This document shows, piece after piece, positions 8,593 to 19,429 of a DNA stretch of 64,000 nucleotides. Where the stretch lies: the NCBI GenBank assembly GCA_001556995.1, contig LSKF01000026.1, positions 58,301 through 122,300 of the forward strand. Direction: 5' to 3'. Every line of letters begins with the position of its first letter. The stretch's first letter is position 1. Under the pieces are notes generated by a model. That model was not told the DNA's origin and did not search any database. It saw nothing but the letters and a program-made list of their open reading frames with translations. The DNA is from Erythrobacteraceae bacterium CCH12-C2. GTDB lineage: Bacteria; Pseudomonadota; Alphaproteobacteria; Sphingomonadales; Sphingomonadaceae. A program made the translations under genes and the position numbers.

Positions 8593-9969
8593 TTAACGCG
8601 CAATCACGCCGAACAGATCGTGCGCGTCGGCATCCTCGATGGTCACCCGTACGATGTCGCCGGGGACAAGGGTTTCGGGCACGTTGCGCAGATACACCGC
8701 GCCGTCGATCTCGGGCGCATCGGCCTGAGACCTCCCGGTGGCACCGATGTCGCCATCCTCGTCCGGCTCACCCACCGCATCGATGATCACAGGGAGCGTG
8801 CGGCCGACCTTGGCGGCGAGTTTCGCGGCCGAGATACGCTCGGTCACGTCCATGATCCGGGCGTAGCGCTCTTCCTTCAGTTCCTCGGGCACCGGATCGG
8901 GCAAGGCATTGGCCGCCGCGCCCTCGACCGGCTCGAACCGGAACGCGCCGACGCGGTCAAGCTGGGCTTCCTCCAGCCATTCGAGCAGGTACTGGAAGTC
9001 CTCCTCGGTCTCGCCCGGGAAGCCGACCACAAATGAGCTGCGGATCGCGATATCGGTACAGATGTCGCGCCACGACTTCAGCCGTTCGAGCACCTTGGCC
9101 TCGTTCGCCGGGCGGCGCATCAGCTTGAGCACCTTGGGCGAGGCGTGCTGGAACGGGATGTCGAGATAGGGCGTCAGCAGCCCCTCTGCCATCAGGGGGA
9201 TGACCTGATCGACATGGGGATAAGGATAGACATAGTGCAGCCTAACCCACGGCGGGGTTCCTTCAGGCGTGCGCAATTGGCCAAGTTCACGCGCCATATC
9301 GGTCATATGCGCGCGCACATCCTGCCCCTTCCATGCGCGTGGCTCGTGGCGGATATCCACGCCGTAGGCGCTCGTGTCCTGCGAGATGATCAGCAGTTCC
9401 TTGGTCCCCGCCGCCACCAGCTTCTCCGCCTCGCGCAGCACCGCATCGATCCGGCGGCTGGCAAGCTTTCCGCGCAGCTGCGGGATGATGCAGAAGGCGC
9501 AGGAATGATTGCAGCCTTCAGAAATCTTAAGGTAGCTGTAGTGGCGCGGGGTGAGCTTGATATCGGGCTGGGGGATGAGGTCGATAAACGGGCCTTGGCT
9601 CGGCGGCGCGTGCGTGTGCACCGCTTCGACCACCTGCTCATATTGATGCGCGCCCGTGACCGCGAGCACCTGCGGATGCGCGGCGCGGATCGCGTCGGCC
9701 TCTTCGCCCATGCAGCCCGTCACGATCACCCGCCCGTTTTCGGCGATGGCCTCTCCGATCGCGGCAAGACTTTCTTCCTTGGCGCTGTCGAGGAACCCGC
9801 AGGTGTTGACCAGCACCACATCCGCGCCCGCATAATCCTCGGCAAAGGCATAGCCATCGGCGCGCAGGCGGGTGAGGATGCGCTCGGAATCGACCAGCGC
9901 CTTGGGGCAGCCGAGGCTGACCATACCGATGCGCTTCTGGTCGGGGAGGGTGGTGGGGGCAGACGTCAT
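8593..9969 (-). CDS. rimO: Ribosomal protein uS12 methylthiotransferase RimO
   Basis: This 458-residue radical-SAM enzyme adds a methylthio group to the conserved Asp of ribosomal protein S12. The N-terminal MTTase [4Fe-4S] ligands are Cys21 ([12 protein letters not shown]), Cys57 and Cys86. The radical-SAM CxxxCxxC is at 153, 157 and 160 ([18 protein letters not shown]). A TRAM domain ends the protein. The [12 protein letters not shown] start and the GNHSC-type loop favour RimO over MiaB. It is divergently transcribed from a small hypothetical gene 48 bases away. Confidence 0.95.
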   Translation of the reverse strand: MTSAPTTLPDQKRIGMVSLGCPKALVDSERILTRLRADGYAFAEDYAGADVVLVNTCGFLDSAKEESLAAIGEAIAENGRVIVTGCMGEEADAIRAAHPQVLAVTGAHQYEQVVEAVHTHAPPSQGPFIDLIPQPDIKLTPRHYSYLKISEGCNHSCAFCIIPQLRGKLASRRIDAVLREAEKLVAAGTKELLIISQDTSAYGVDIRHEPRAWKGQDVRAHMTDMARELGQLRTPEGTPPWVRLHYVYPYPHVDQVIPLMAEGLLTPYLDIPFQHASPKVLKLMRRPANEAKVLERLKSWRDICTDIAIRSSFVVGFPGETEEDFQYLLEWLEEAQLDRVGAFRFEPVEGAAANALPDPVPEELKEERYARIMDVTERISAAKLAAKVGRTLPVIIDAVGEPDEDGDIGATGRSQADAPEIDGAVYLRNVPETLVPGDIVRVTIEDADAHDLFGVIAR

Positions 9970-10017
9970 AGGCGCGGCCCCCTACACCAGCGCGGCGCTT
10001 TGCGCTACAACCAAGCC

Positions 10018-10539
10018 ATGCGCATCACGATCACCAAGGGCACTAATCAGGATCATGTCGCGGTGGAGCGGGCCGATGGCTCGCGCACGGCGTTTGGCTT
10101 CGCGCGGAAGGGGCCGTATCCGCACGATGCCTACCACTTCTTTGTCGAGCGCGAGCTGGGCATGTCGGCGGGGTTCTGGGGCCTGGTCGCGGGCGGAATG
10201 GCGCCCGAGGACGTGCAGGCGCTTGCGCTCGCGGGTGGCCATGCCAGCGCCAAGCGCGCCGATGTGCCCGACGCAGCGATCGTCGCGCTGATTCAGGCCG
10301 AACGCCTCGTCGAATGCTTCGAGGCAGCAAGCTGGAGCGGCGGGGCGGATGATGCGGCCATCATGGCAATGGCCGAGCCCGGCTGGACCGCCGGACACGT
10401 GCCGCCGCCCGATGGCGTGGAGGACAGACTCGGGGCGATCCGGGCGGGGCTCGACCCGTTCCTCGACCAATGGCGCGAGCTGCCCGAGGGCGGGGCTCTC
10501 ACCCTCGATTGGCCGGACAATCTGGCGGCCCGCGCATGA
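10018..10539 (+). CDS. Hypothetical protein, 173 residues
   Basis: A soluble acidic protein (MRITITKGTNQDHVAVERAD...) without signal peptide or membrane segment. I do not recognise a family. The real start is the ATG at 10018; the open frame extends far upstream only as antisense to rimO. It overlaps the next gene by four bases (ATGA), so both are translated from one message. Confidence 0.65.
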   Translation: MRITITKGTNQDHVAVERADGSRTAFGFARKGPYPHDAYHFFVERELGMSAGFWGLVAGGMAPEDVQALALAGGHASAKRADVPDAAIVALIQAERLVECFEAASWSGGADDAAIMAMAEPGWTAGHVPPPDGVEDRLGAIRAGLDPFLDQWRELPEGGALTLDWPDNLAARA

Positions 10540-10937
10540 ACGACTTTGCTCTCTGGCCCGTACTGGCGGGGGCCGCGGCCTTCTTCGCGGTCGGCGCGCT
10601 GTGGTATGGCGCCCTGTTTAGCAAGCCCTGGCAGCGCGCGGCGGGGCTGTCCGATGCGCAGCTTCAGAGCGGCAACATGCCGCTGATCTTCGCCCTGACC
10701 TTCGCGTTTGAAATGCTGATCGCGATGGTGCTGTGGCACCTGCTGGAGAAAACCGATCCCAAGCCCTTTGTGGTCATGATGATGGCCGTGGGTTTTGCCG
10801 TGGGAGTGATGACCCCGGCGGTGGGGATCAATTACCTCTATCTGAGGAAGACGCTGGCGCATTTCCTGATCGACGCCGGGCACTTTGTGTTCGGCATGGC
10901 AGCGATGGGCGCGGTGTTCGTGTGGTTTCGGGGCTAA
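10536..10937 (+). CDS. DUF1761 family membrane protein
   Basis: This 133-residue protein has four predicted membrane helices: an N-terminal one (WPVLAGAAAFFAVGALWYG), then FALTFAFEMLIAMVLW, VMMMAVGFAVGVMTPAVG and FVFGMAAMGAVFVW. WYGALFSKPWQRAAG after the first helix is typical of DUF1761. The function is not known. The start codon overlaps the stop of the preceding hypothetical gene (ATGA). Confidence 0.75.
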   Translation: MNDFALWPVLAGAAAFFAVGALWYGALFSKPWQRAAGLSDAQLQSGNMPLIFALTFAFEMLIAMVLWHLLEKTDPKPFVVMMMAVGFAVGVMTPAVGINYLYLRKTLAHFLIDAGHFVFGMAAMGAVFVWFRG

Positions 10938-11069
10938 GAGGCTTAGCCGCGTTCCGAAGGACATGGCGGCTCGGCTCAGCGTCCGCCCTTCACCTCTCCA
11001 TCCTCCGGGGACAAACTTGTCTGGACAGCCACCGACCGTACTCGCATCTAGAGCGCGAGGGAGGCAGAT

Positions 11070-12725
11070 ATGAAATCCATCATCGGGATCGTGGCACTGG
11101 CGTTGGCCTGGACCAGCACCGCCCATGCGAACCAGCAGCAGACCAGCGATTACGACGAACTCGTCGAACTGCATGAAGAACTGCGCGCATACATGGTCCC
11201 CGGCTTTACGGCAGGGGTCGTGCTGGATTCGGGAGCGCGCATCGGTGAGGTTTACGGCGACAGCCTGATGACCGAAAAGCTCGCGGGCCTTGCGCGGTTC
11301 GAACAGGAGCTCGCTGCCATGCCGGTTGAAAGCTGGCCGCGCTCCCAGCAGGTCGATTTCCTCGCGGTCAAATCGATCCTCAACGGATATCGCTTCAATC
11401 TCGAAGTGCTGCGGCCGTGGAAGCGCGATCCGGGCTTTTATCTCGATCCGCTGATGCGCGTGGCGTTTACCGATGTGTCCAAGGACGGCGAGCAGATCGA
11501 GCAGTTGCGGGCGCGGCTGAAAAGCGTGCCTCCGCTGCTCACCTCGGCCCGCGCGAACCTGACCGAAGTTGCCGGAGACTTCGCGGATCTTGCGCTCCAC
11601 AACCTCGATAACAGCGACGGGGTCAATCACTACCACCCCTATCGCGAAGTCCCGCCTGCGGGGATCATCGGCTGGTATGAAGACCTGCTCGGAAGGGCTC
11701 GGACGCAGCGGCCCGACATGGTCGAGGATATTGTCGCGGCCAGAACCGCTTTGGTCGAATTCAGGGACTGGCTGAAGTCCGAACGCGGCCGCATGACACC
11801 ACCGGGCGGCGTGGGGGCCGATCGCTACGAATGGTATATCCGGCATGTGCGGATGATCCCGCTGTCGGCAACGCAGATGCTCACGCTGGCCGAGCGCGAG
11901 CATGAGCGCACGACGGCGGCGCTCGCCTTGCTGCGCCATCGCAACCGCAACGAGCCCGAACTCCAACTGTCGCGCAGCGCGCGCGAGCAGGCGGAAAAGG
12001 TCGCCACCACCGATGCCATCGTGCGAAAGTTCCTGACTGAGCAGGACATCGTCACGATCCCCGATTTCGTCGGCGAGCTCGGCAGCAACACGCCCTATGT
12101 CGAGCGCCCCACCGGGCCCAACTTCTGGGAGCAGATCCAGTTTCGAGACCCGATCCCCGATCACCTTCACGCCGTTATTCCCGGCCACCGGTTCGACGCG
12201 GTGCTGGCGGAGCGGGACACCCGGCCGATCAGGGCGGAATATAGCGACGGCGGGCGGGCCGAAGGCTGGGCGACCTATCTTGAGGATGCCTTGACGCTGG
12301 CCGGTGCGACCCGTCATTCACCGCGCGCCGACGAGTTCATCCAGCTGTTCGGCATCTTTCGCGCGGCGCGCGTGCCTGCCGATATCAGGATGCAGCAGAA
12401 CCTCTGGAGCGTCGCACAGGCGGTGGATTACATGCGATCGAAAACGCCCTGGCTGGATGAGGACGTGGCGCGGGTCGATGCCGAAATCTATCTGCGCCGC
12501 CCGCCCGGCTACGGGGTCGCCTACACGATCGGGAAGTTGCAGATGGACGCCTTGCTGGCAGATCGCGCGACCCAGCTCGGCACGGACTTTTCGCTGCGCG
12601 CCTTCCACGATGAATTTCTTGCCGCAGGCCGGCTGCCGATCGCGCTGATCCGTTACGAGATGACCGGCGAGAAAGAGGAAGTCGAGCTGTTCTGGAAAAC
12701 CCCGCCGATCCCGGCCGCAAACTGA
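11070..12725 (+). CDS. DUF885 family exported protein
   Basis: This 551-residue protein has a signal peptide ending AHA (about residue 20). Its helical body carries the DUF885 hallmarks, including EGGRAEGWATYLED-type sequence (DGGRAEGWATYLEDALTLAG) and GYGVAYTIGKLQMDALL near the C-terminus. DUF885 proteins resemble zinc-dependent carboxypeptidases of the M32/M3 type, and the EGWATY Glu region is the likely active-site helix. It is probably periplasmic. The substrate is unknown. GGGAGG-like sequence before the ATG supports the start. Confidence 0.75.
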   Translation: MKSIIGIVALALAWTSTAHANQQQTSDYDELVELHEELRAYMVPGFTAGVVLDSGARIGEVYGDSLMTEKLAGLARFEQELAAMPVESWPRSQQVDFLAVKSILNGYRFNLEVLRPWKRDPGFYLDPLMRVAFTDVSKDGEQIEQLRARLKSVPPLLTSARANLTEVAGDFADLALHNLDNSDGVNHYHPYREVPPAGIIGWYEDLLGRARTQRPDMVEDIVAARTALVEFRDWLKSERGRMTPPGGVGADRYEWYIRHVRMIPLSATQMLTLAEREHERTTAALALLRHRNRNEPELQLSRSAREQAEKVATTDAIVRKFLTEQDIVTIPDFVGELGSNTPYVERPTGPNFWEQIQFRDPIPDHLHAVIPGHRFDAVLAERDTRPIRAEYSDGGRAEGWATYLEDALTLAGATRHSPRADEFIQLFGIFRAARVPADIRMQQNLWSVAQAVDYMRSKTPWLDEDVARVDAEIYLRRPPGYGVAYTIGKLQMDALLADRATQLGTDFSLRAFHDEFLAAGRLPIALIRYEMTGEKEEVELFWKTPPIPAAN

Positions 12726-12830
12726 CCCGGCGGCCTCAACGCTTATCAACCCCCAGCAGGCAAAAGCGAAACGGGCATTAGGGTCGGGCGCGACATGGTG
12801 CGCTTATGCGCGCTCTGCCCGTCCGCAAGC

Positions 12831-13901
12831 CTACCCCGCCTCGCTGCCTGCGGTGGGCACGATTTCCACCAGCACATCGCCGGGCTGCAAGGTCTTGCAC
12901 TCATCCTCCCAGAACCCGATCGCGCGGCCGCCCCGATAGACACGCAGGCCCTGTCCGCCGCTTTTGAGGTCGGTGATGGGCTTGCCGCATTCCTCCGCGC
13001 TCACCACCCGTTCCACCAGCTGCACCCGCCCGCCAACGCTGGCGAGGTCGGCGAGGTAATCGGCGATGTGCGCGCCCTTGACGCTGCCCGCCAGCAAGAG
13101 GCCGGTGAAGCGCACCGGGTTGATGACATTGTCCGCGCCTGCCTGCCGCGCCAGCAGTTCGTTATCATCCGCGCGCACCACCACGCTGATCGGCACCTTG
13201 GGCGCCAAGTGGCGCACGGTGAGCACGATCAGGATCGAGGTATCGTCCCGCCCGGCGGACACCAGCACGCTTTGCGCCGCATCGATCCGCACCGCCTTCA
13301 GCGTTTCATCGCGCGTCGCATCGGCGGCCATGACGTTGACGCCGAGCTTCTCGGCTTCGGCGAGGCGATCTTCCGATGGGTCGATGACCACGATCTGGCG
13401 CGGGTCCACCCCGCGCGCGATCAACTCGCCGACGCTCTGGCTGTTGGAGGTGCCATAGCCCAGCACCACCACGTGGCCCGTAAGCTGTTCCTGAATGCGG
13501 GCCATGCGAAACTTCTCCCAGCTGCGCTTGATGACGAAGTCGTAGGCCGCGCCCACGAAGATGAACAGCACTGCGATCCGCACCGGGGTGACGATCACGG
13601 CCTCGATCAGCCGCGCGCGGTCGCTGACCGGGGCAATGTCGCCAAAGCCGGTGGTGGTGATGCTGATCATGGTGAAATAGACGACGTCGAGGAAACTGAT
13701 CTGCTTGTCGTAATTGTCGATCAGCCCGTCGCGGTCGAACCAGTGGATCATCACAACCAGTCCGATCAGCGCAAAGGCGAGGCTCGCGCGGATGCCGAGA
13801 TCGCCCCACACGGGGAGCTTGACCTGCCGCCGCAACGGGCGGAACTGGTCGGCCAGCAGCGCCTTGCGCTTAAACGGATTGCGGCCGGGCGCTTCGGCCA
13901 T
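12831..13901 (-). CDS. Potassium channel with RCK/TrkA-N domain
   Basis: This 356-residue protein has two membrane helices (about 36-55 and 100-120) around a pore loop with selectivity filter TTGFGD at residues 83-88. A cytoplasmic Rossmann TrkA-N domain starts HVVVLGYGTSNSQS (about 143), and a C-terminal TrkA-C-like part follows. This is the two-TM RCK-gated K+ channel plan (MthK/Kch-like). The nucleotide loop GYGTSNS departs from the usual GxGxxG. The start codon overlaps the stop of surE (TGATG), so it is in the serS-surE transcription unit. Confidence 0.85.
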   Translation of the reverse strand: MAEAPGRNPFKRKALLADQFRPLRRQVKLPVWGDLGIRASLAFALIGLVVMIHWFDRDGLIDNYDKQISFLDVVYFTMISITTTGFGDIAPVSDRARLIEAVIVTPVRIAVLFIFVGAAYDFVIKRSWEKFRMARIQEQLTGHVVVLGYGTSNSQSVGELIARGVDPRQIVVIDPSEDRLAEAEKLGVNVMAADATRDETLKAVRIDAAQSVLVSAGRDDTSILIVLTVRHLAPKVPISVVVRADDNELLARQAGADNVINPVRFTGLLLAGSVKGAHIADYLADLASVGGRVQLVERVVSAEECGKPITDLKSGGQGLRVYRGGRAIGFWEDECKTLQPGDVLVEIVPTAGSEAG

Positions 13902-14665
13902 CAGCCGCCGAACCGGTCGGCGAGGATGCCGATGGTGGAATAGTGCGTGAGGTCAAGTTGCAACGGTGTGACCGCGACAAAGCCGTCGTCGATCGCTTCG
14001 AGATCAGTGCCGTGATCGGCGGTATGCTCGATCGCGTGGAGCCCGAACCAGAAATACCGGTACCCGCGCGGATCGCGCCCTTCGACGATGCTGCCGCGCG
14101 AATAATCGTGGAAGCCCTGCCGGACGACGCGGATGCCCTTGACATCTTCGGGGGGGAGCGCCGGGAAGTTGATGTTGATCAGCGTGCGCTCGGCCATCGG
14201 TGCATCGATCAGGGGCGCGAGCACCTTCGCCCCCCACTCGCGCGCCGCGCCGAAGGGCACATCATCGCCCATGCCTTCCCTGGCGTAGACCTGGCTGAAG
14301 GCGACCGACCGGATGCCCGCCAGCGCGCCTTCAATGGCGGCCGAGACGGTGCCCGAATAAGTGATGTCATCGCCAAGGTTCGCGCCGCGATTGACGCCCG
14401 ACAGGATGATGTCGGGGGGCGAGGGCATGACGGTGCGCAGCGCCATCATCACAGAGTCCGTGGGCGTGCCGGTGACGGCAAAGCGCCGCTCGCCCAGCTG
14501 GTTGAGCCGCACGGGCCGGGTCAGCGTGAGCGAGTGACCCGCGCCCGATTGCTCCTCAGACGGCGCGCAGATCCAGATGTCATCGGAAAACTGGTGGGCG
14601 ATCTCCTCCAGCACCTTGAGACCCGGGGCATGGATGCCATCGTCATTGGTGAGGAGGATTCTCAA
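13901..14665 (-). CDS. surE: 5'-nucleotidase SurE
   Basis: This 254-residue cytoplasmic enzyme dephosphorylates nucleoside monophosphates and, in some bacteria, polyphosphate. The metal-binding N-terminus MRILLTNDDGIHAPG is intact (Asp8, Asp9), as are GTPTDSVMMAL and SGVNRGANLGDDITYSGTV. It lies downstream of serS on the same strand. The usual downstream partner pcm is absent and a K+ channel gene overlaps it instead. Confidence 0.94.
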   Translation of the reverse strand: MRILLTNDDGIHAPGLKVLEEIAHQFSDDIWICAPSEEQSGAGHSLTLTRPVRLNQLGERRFAVTGTPTDSVMMALRTVMPSPPDIILSGVNRGANLGDDITYSGTVSAAIEGALAGIRSVAFSQVYAREGMGDDVPFGAAREWGAKVLAPLIDAPMAERTLININFPALPPEDVKGIRVVRQGFHDYSRGSIVEGRDPRGYRYFWFGLHAIEHTADHGTDLEAIDDGFVAVTPLQLDLTHYSTIGILADRFGG

Positions 14666-14703
14666 GCGGGCGAACCTTTCATCGATCGTGGCATCAACAA
14701 TTC

Positions 14704-14801
14704 TCCGTTCGTCCTGAGCTTGTCGAAGGACTGTCCTTTTCTTCGGACTTGGTCCTTACCTCAAGGAAAAGCAGCCCTTCGACAAGCTCAGGGCGTGCGG
14801 G
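14704..14801. repeat. Dispersed inverted repeat, copy 2
   Basis: Same element as at 7624-7721. The arms are 14704-14730 and 14775-14801, and the outer end of the right arm is degenerate. It lies between serS and surE, which run in the same direction, so it would be transcribed in the intercistronic RNA. Confidence 0.85.
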
Positions 14802-14809
14802 GGAGGGGG

Positions 14810-16210
<1,401 letters not shown>

Positions 16211-16243
16211 CTATGCCCGCTCAGGCTGGCCAAGGAAAGAGGG

Positions 16244-16280
16244 AAGGGGCGGCGACGATGGAGAGAGGCCGCCGCCCCTT
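16244..16280 (-). terminator. Strong hairpin after the TonB receptor gene
   Basis: Perfect 11-base arms AAGGGGCGGCG at 16244-16254 and CGCCGCCCCTT at 16270-16280 have a 15-base loop. They lie just past the receptor stop codon (16292) and before the serS start (16201). The minus-strand read-through after the stem is pyrimidine-rich (CCCTCTTTCC), consistent with a rho-independent terminator without a clean T-run. Confidence 0.65.
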
Positions 16281-16291
16281 CGGGGAGAGCC

Positions 16292-18625
16292 TTAGAAATT
16301 GACCTGTGCGGTCACGTACACCCGGCGCGGATCGCCATAGAAGCCCGTCAGCGTGCCTTCGCGGCCCAGCGTCGAGATGAACGGCGCGCCGCCAACCCCG
16401 CCCGCCACGAAGTTATAGCCCGCAACGATGTACTCCTTGTCGAACAGGTTCTTGCCGTGGACCCCGATCGAATAGAGCCCGCTGTCCGAGGTGTAGACGA
16501 TGCTCGCATCGACCAGCACGAAACCATCCTGATCAAGGAAGCGGTTGGGTACTTCAAACTGGCTCGCATCCGACCGCAGCGAGGCAAGGCCGATCAGATC
16601 GAGCATCCCGCTCGCCACCGGCAGACCCATGTTGAAGCCCATGTGCGCGGTGATGTCGGGCGTGTTCTGGAACACGCGCTGATCCGCCACATCGCGTCCG
16701 AAAGCGTCGATGAAGGTGTTGAAGCTGGCATCGATAAAACCCAGCGACCAGTTGACGCTGAAGCGGCTGCCGTCGCCCGCGAAGTCCTTGCCGACGAGCG
16801 CGTTGCCTTCGAACTCGATCCCGTTGAGGTCCGCCGACGCGGCGTTCGAGGTGATGCCGATGAAGCTTTCATTGACCCCGTCGCCATTGGCATCAAAGCC
16901 GACCGATCCGGGGATCTGGACATTGTCGTACTGGCCGAGGAACCCGGCAATGCTGATGTTCAGGCGATTGTCGAGCAGCGACGCCTTGTAGCCCAGTTCG
17001 TAGCTGTCGACCGTTTCCGGGTCGAAAGCGAGGAAGTCGAACACTTCGGCAGGCGAGCAGGCCCCGCCGCGCGGGTTGCGGCATGCGGTGGTCTGGCCAC
17101 GCGGGTCAAACCCTCCGCCCTTGAAGCCCTGCGAATAGCTGAAATAGAGATTGTTGTTGGCATCGGGCTGCCAGCTGATCGAGGCGCGCGGGTTGAAATC
17201 CTCGAAGGTTGCGCTGCCGTTGAAGTTGCTGGTCACAGCGATCGGCGTGCCGGCTCCGCCGAACAGGTTCGAGAACCCGCCGATGAAGGTGGTGCGCAGC
17301 ACTTGGCTGGTGCGCTTGTCGTTGGTGTAGCGCCCACCGACCGAGACGCTGATCGTGTCGGTAAGGTCATAGGTGAAATCGCCGAAGACTGACCAAGTTT
17401 CGGTGTTCACATCGCCCAGCGTCTGCGCGGTCAGGCCGGCTACGGTTGTGAACAGCGCCACATCGAAGGCGGTGAAGGCGTTGGCATCAAGGTAATAGAA
17501 GCCCAGCACGCCCGAAAGCTTGTCGCCTTCATACAGCAGCTGCAGTTCCTGGCTGAACTGGTCGTTGTTGTAGATCGCAGGCACATCGAGGTCGACCGCA
17601 GCAAGGCTGTCGAAATCGATCGGGGTGGTCGACTTGTCCTCGCGGTAGCCGGTGATCGACTTGAAGGTCAGCGTGTCCGTCAGCTCAATCGCGACATTGA
17701 GCGCGCCGCCATAGGCTTCGACCTCCTGATCGACGATGTTGAGCCCGGCGCGGGTGTCGAACACGTCGTTCAGCACCGGCTGATTGGTCACAAGGCTGGG
17801 GATCAGACGGTGACCCTGACGCGCTTCGGAGTTATCCTTGACGTAGTCGCCCGAGAGGCGGACGAACACCTTGCCGCTGTCAAATTCAATCGTGCCGCGC
17901 GCGGCCCACACGTCCTTGTTGTAGTTTTCCGTGCCGAGCGTGAGGTTGTCGCCAAAGCCGCCGCGCGAAAGCCGCGCGCCGCTGGCGCCGATCTTGAGGT
18001 TGTCGCTGATCGGGGTCGAGGCGGTGACGATCAGGTCAGCCTGATCATAGGAACCATAGGTGCCGCGGATCTTGACGCTGGTGTCATCGGGCAGCCTTGC
18101 GGTGACATACTTGATCGCGCCGCCGATGGTGTTGCGGCCATAGAGCGTGCCTTGCGGCCCGCGCAGCACTTCGATCCGCTCGACATCATAGACATCAAGC
18201 ACGGCGGCCTGCGGGCGATTGAGATAGACGTCATCGACGTACAGGCCGACACCCGCTTCGAAGCCTGCGACCGGGTCCTGCTGGCCGACCCCGCGGATGA
18301 AGGCGGTGAGCGTGGTGTTGGTGCCGCGGCTCACTTCGAGCGTGATGTTCGGCACCTGCTGGGCGATCTGGGTAAGTTCCTGAATACCCTGCTGGGCGAG
18401 GCTTTCGCCCGTCAGAGCAGTCACCGACAGCGGGACATCAATCAGGCGTTCCTCGCGGCGGCGGGCGGTGACGATGATTACGCCGTCTTCTTCGGCGGTG
18501 CTGGCCGCGTCTTCCGTGGCCACGTCCTGCGCGTAGGCGGGCATGGCGAAACTGGCTATCCCGGCGCACCCTGCAAGCAGCAGCGCGCGGCGACCGGAAA
18601 CGGTCTTCTTTTGCGTAGTCATCAT
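16292..18625 (-). CDS. TonB-dependent outer-membrane receptor
   Basis: This 777-residue protein has a signal peptide ending AYAQ. A TonB-box-like GVIIVTARRREER is followed by a plug domain (LSVTALTGESLAQQGIQELT, then VYDVERIEVLRGPQGTLYGR) and a 22-strand barrel ending in the outer-membrane signature VYVTAQVNF. It imports a substrate with TonB/ExbBD energy. The ligand cannot be read from the sequence; the plug type is the broad sphingomonad class used for aromatic, lipid or glycan substrates. It is transcribed divergently from a TetR gene, and the gap contains a perfect palindrome, so TetR control is likely. Confidence 0.92.
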   Translation of the reverse strand: MMTTQKKTVSGRRALLLAGCAGIASFAMPAYAQDVATEDAASTAEEDGVIIVTARRREERLIDVPLSVTALTGESLAQQGIQELTQIAQQVPNITLEVSRGTNTTLTAFIRGVGQQDPVAGFEAGVGLYVDDVYLNRPQAAVLDVYDVERIEVLRGPQGTLYGRNTIGGAIKYVTARLPDDTSVKIRGTYGSYDQADLIVTASTPISDNLKIGASGARLSRGGFGDNLTLGTENYNKDVWAARGTIEFDSGKVFVRLSGDYVKDNSEARQGHRLIPSLVTNQPVLNDVFDTRAGLNIVDQEVEAYGGALNVAIELTDTLTFKSITGYREDKSTTPIDFDSLAAVDLDVPAIYNNDQFSQELQLLYEGDKLSGVLGFYYLDANAFTAFDVALFTTVAGLTAQTLGDVNTETWSVFGDFTYDLTDTISVSVGGRYTNDKRTSQVLRTTFIGGFSNLFGGAGTPIAVTSNFNGSATFEDFNPRASISWQPDANNNLYFSYSQGFKGGGFDPRGQTTACRNPRGGACSPAEVFDFLAFDPETVDSYELGYKASLLDNRLNISIAGFLGQYDNVQIPGSVGFDANGDGVNESFIGITSNAASADLNGIEFEGNALVGKDFAGDGSRFSVNWSLGFIDASFNTFIDAFGRDVADQRVFQNTPDITAHMGFNMGLPVASGMLDLIGLASLRSDASQFEVPNRFLDQDGFVLVDASIVYTSDSGLYSIGVHGKNLFDKEYIVAGYNFVAGGVGGAPFISTLGREGTLTGFYGDPRRVYVTAQVNF

Positions 18626-18666
18626 GGGGTCGTTCCTCTCCTGGCCCTCTTCTCAGCCGGACATTA

Positions 18667-18689
18667 TTGAAAGGTGAACCACCTTTCAA
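18667..18689. promoter_or_regulatory. Perfect inverted repeat, probable TetR operator
   Basis: The arms TTGAAAGGTG (18667-18676) and CACCTTTCAA (18680-18689) are exact reverse complements with a 3-base spacer AAC. The site lies 41 bases upstream of the receptor start and 56 bases upstream of the TetR start. The size and symmetry suit a TetR-family dimer, which could repress both genes. Confidence 0.7.
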
Positions 18690-18745
18690 GTTTAGACTTG
18701 TGCGCTTCGGGCGCGCGTCCTACGAATAGGGCGAGGGAGTAGCTG

Positions 18746-19387
18746 ATGAGCAACAGTCACGGGGTCAGGGCAAAGGTCGCGCCCCAGCCGGGACCGGACG
18801 ACAAGACGCCGCGCACGGATCGCGGGCGGCGCACTTTGCGCAAGCTGCTGGATGCCGCCGCCGAGGAATTTGGCGAGAAGGGCTTTCACGAAGCCTCAGT
18901 GAGCTCGATCACGCGCCGCGCGGGTGTGGCGCTGGGGAGTTTCTACACCTATTTCGACAGCAAGGACGCCCTGTTCCGCGCGCTGGTGGGGGACATGAGC
19001 GAGAAGGTGCGCACCAGCGCGCGCTCAGCGTTGCACGAGGGCATGGGGCCGCTGGAGATCGAGCGCGCGGCGCTGGCGGCGTTCCTACGCTTCGCGGCGG
19101 AGCACAAGGAAATCTACCGCATCATTGACGAAGCCGAGTTCGTCGATCCGGCGAGCTATCGCCAGCACTACGAGACTATCGCTGCGCGCATCACCGATCG
19201 CCTGCGCGCTGGGGCTGCTGCGGGAGAGTTCCGCGAAGGGCTGGGCGAGCTTGAGGCCTGGGCGATGATGGGGATGAACGTGTTCGTCGGCCTGCGCTAC
19301 GTCGTGTGGGGCGGAGCGGAGGTTGACCCCGAGGAGGTGGCGGCGGCAGTCAACCGGCTGCTGGCAGAGGGGGTGCTGCGCCGCTGA
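18746..19387 (+). CDS. TetR family transcriptional regulator
   Basis: This 213-residue protein has an N-terminal TetR HTH at about residues 28-80 (LLDAAAEEFGEKGFHEASVS, then GVALGSFYTYFDSKDALFRA), followed by a helical ligand-binding domain ending LRYVVWGGAEVDPEEVAAAV. It is divergent from the TonB receptor, with a perfect inverted repeat between them, so it probably represses the receptor and itself until an effector binds. The effector is unknown. Confidence 0.88.
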   Translation: MSNSHGVRAKVAPQPGPDDKTPRTDRGRRTLRKLLDAAAEEFGEKGFHEASVSSITRRAGVALGSFYTYFDSKDALFRALVGDMSEKVRTSARSALHEGMGPLEIERAALAAFLRFAAEHKEIYRIIDEAEFVDPASYRQHYETIAARITDRLRAGAAAGEFREGLGELEAWAMMGMNVFVGLRYVVWGGAEVDPEEVAAAVNRLLAEGVLRR

Positions 19388-19429
19388 GGCGCTTCCCAGT
19401 CCCCGCGCCCGCCGCTACATCTGTGAACC

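Noticed and set aside
9145..10539. A long plus-strand open frame of 464 residues
   Set aside because: It is antisense to rimO for most of its length and shares its frame by chance with the real small gene at 10018-10539. High GC produces many such frames.
10293..12317. A 674-residue minus-strand open frame
   Set aside because: Antisense to the DUF1761 and DUF885 genes, no recognisable domain.
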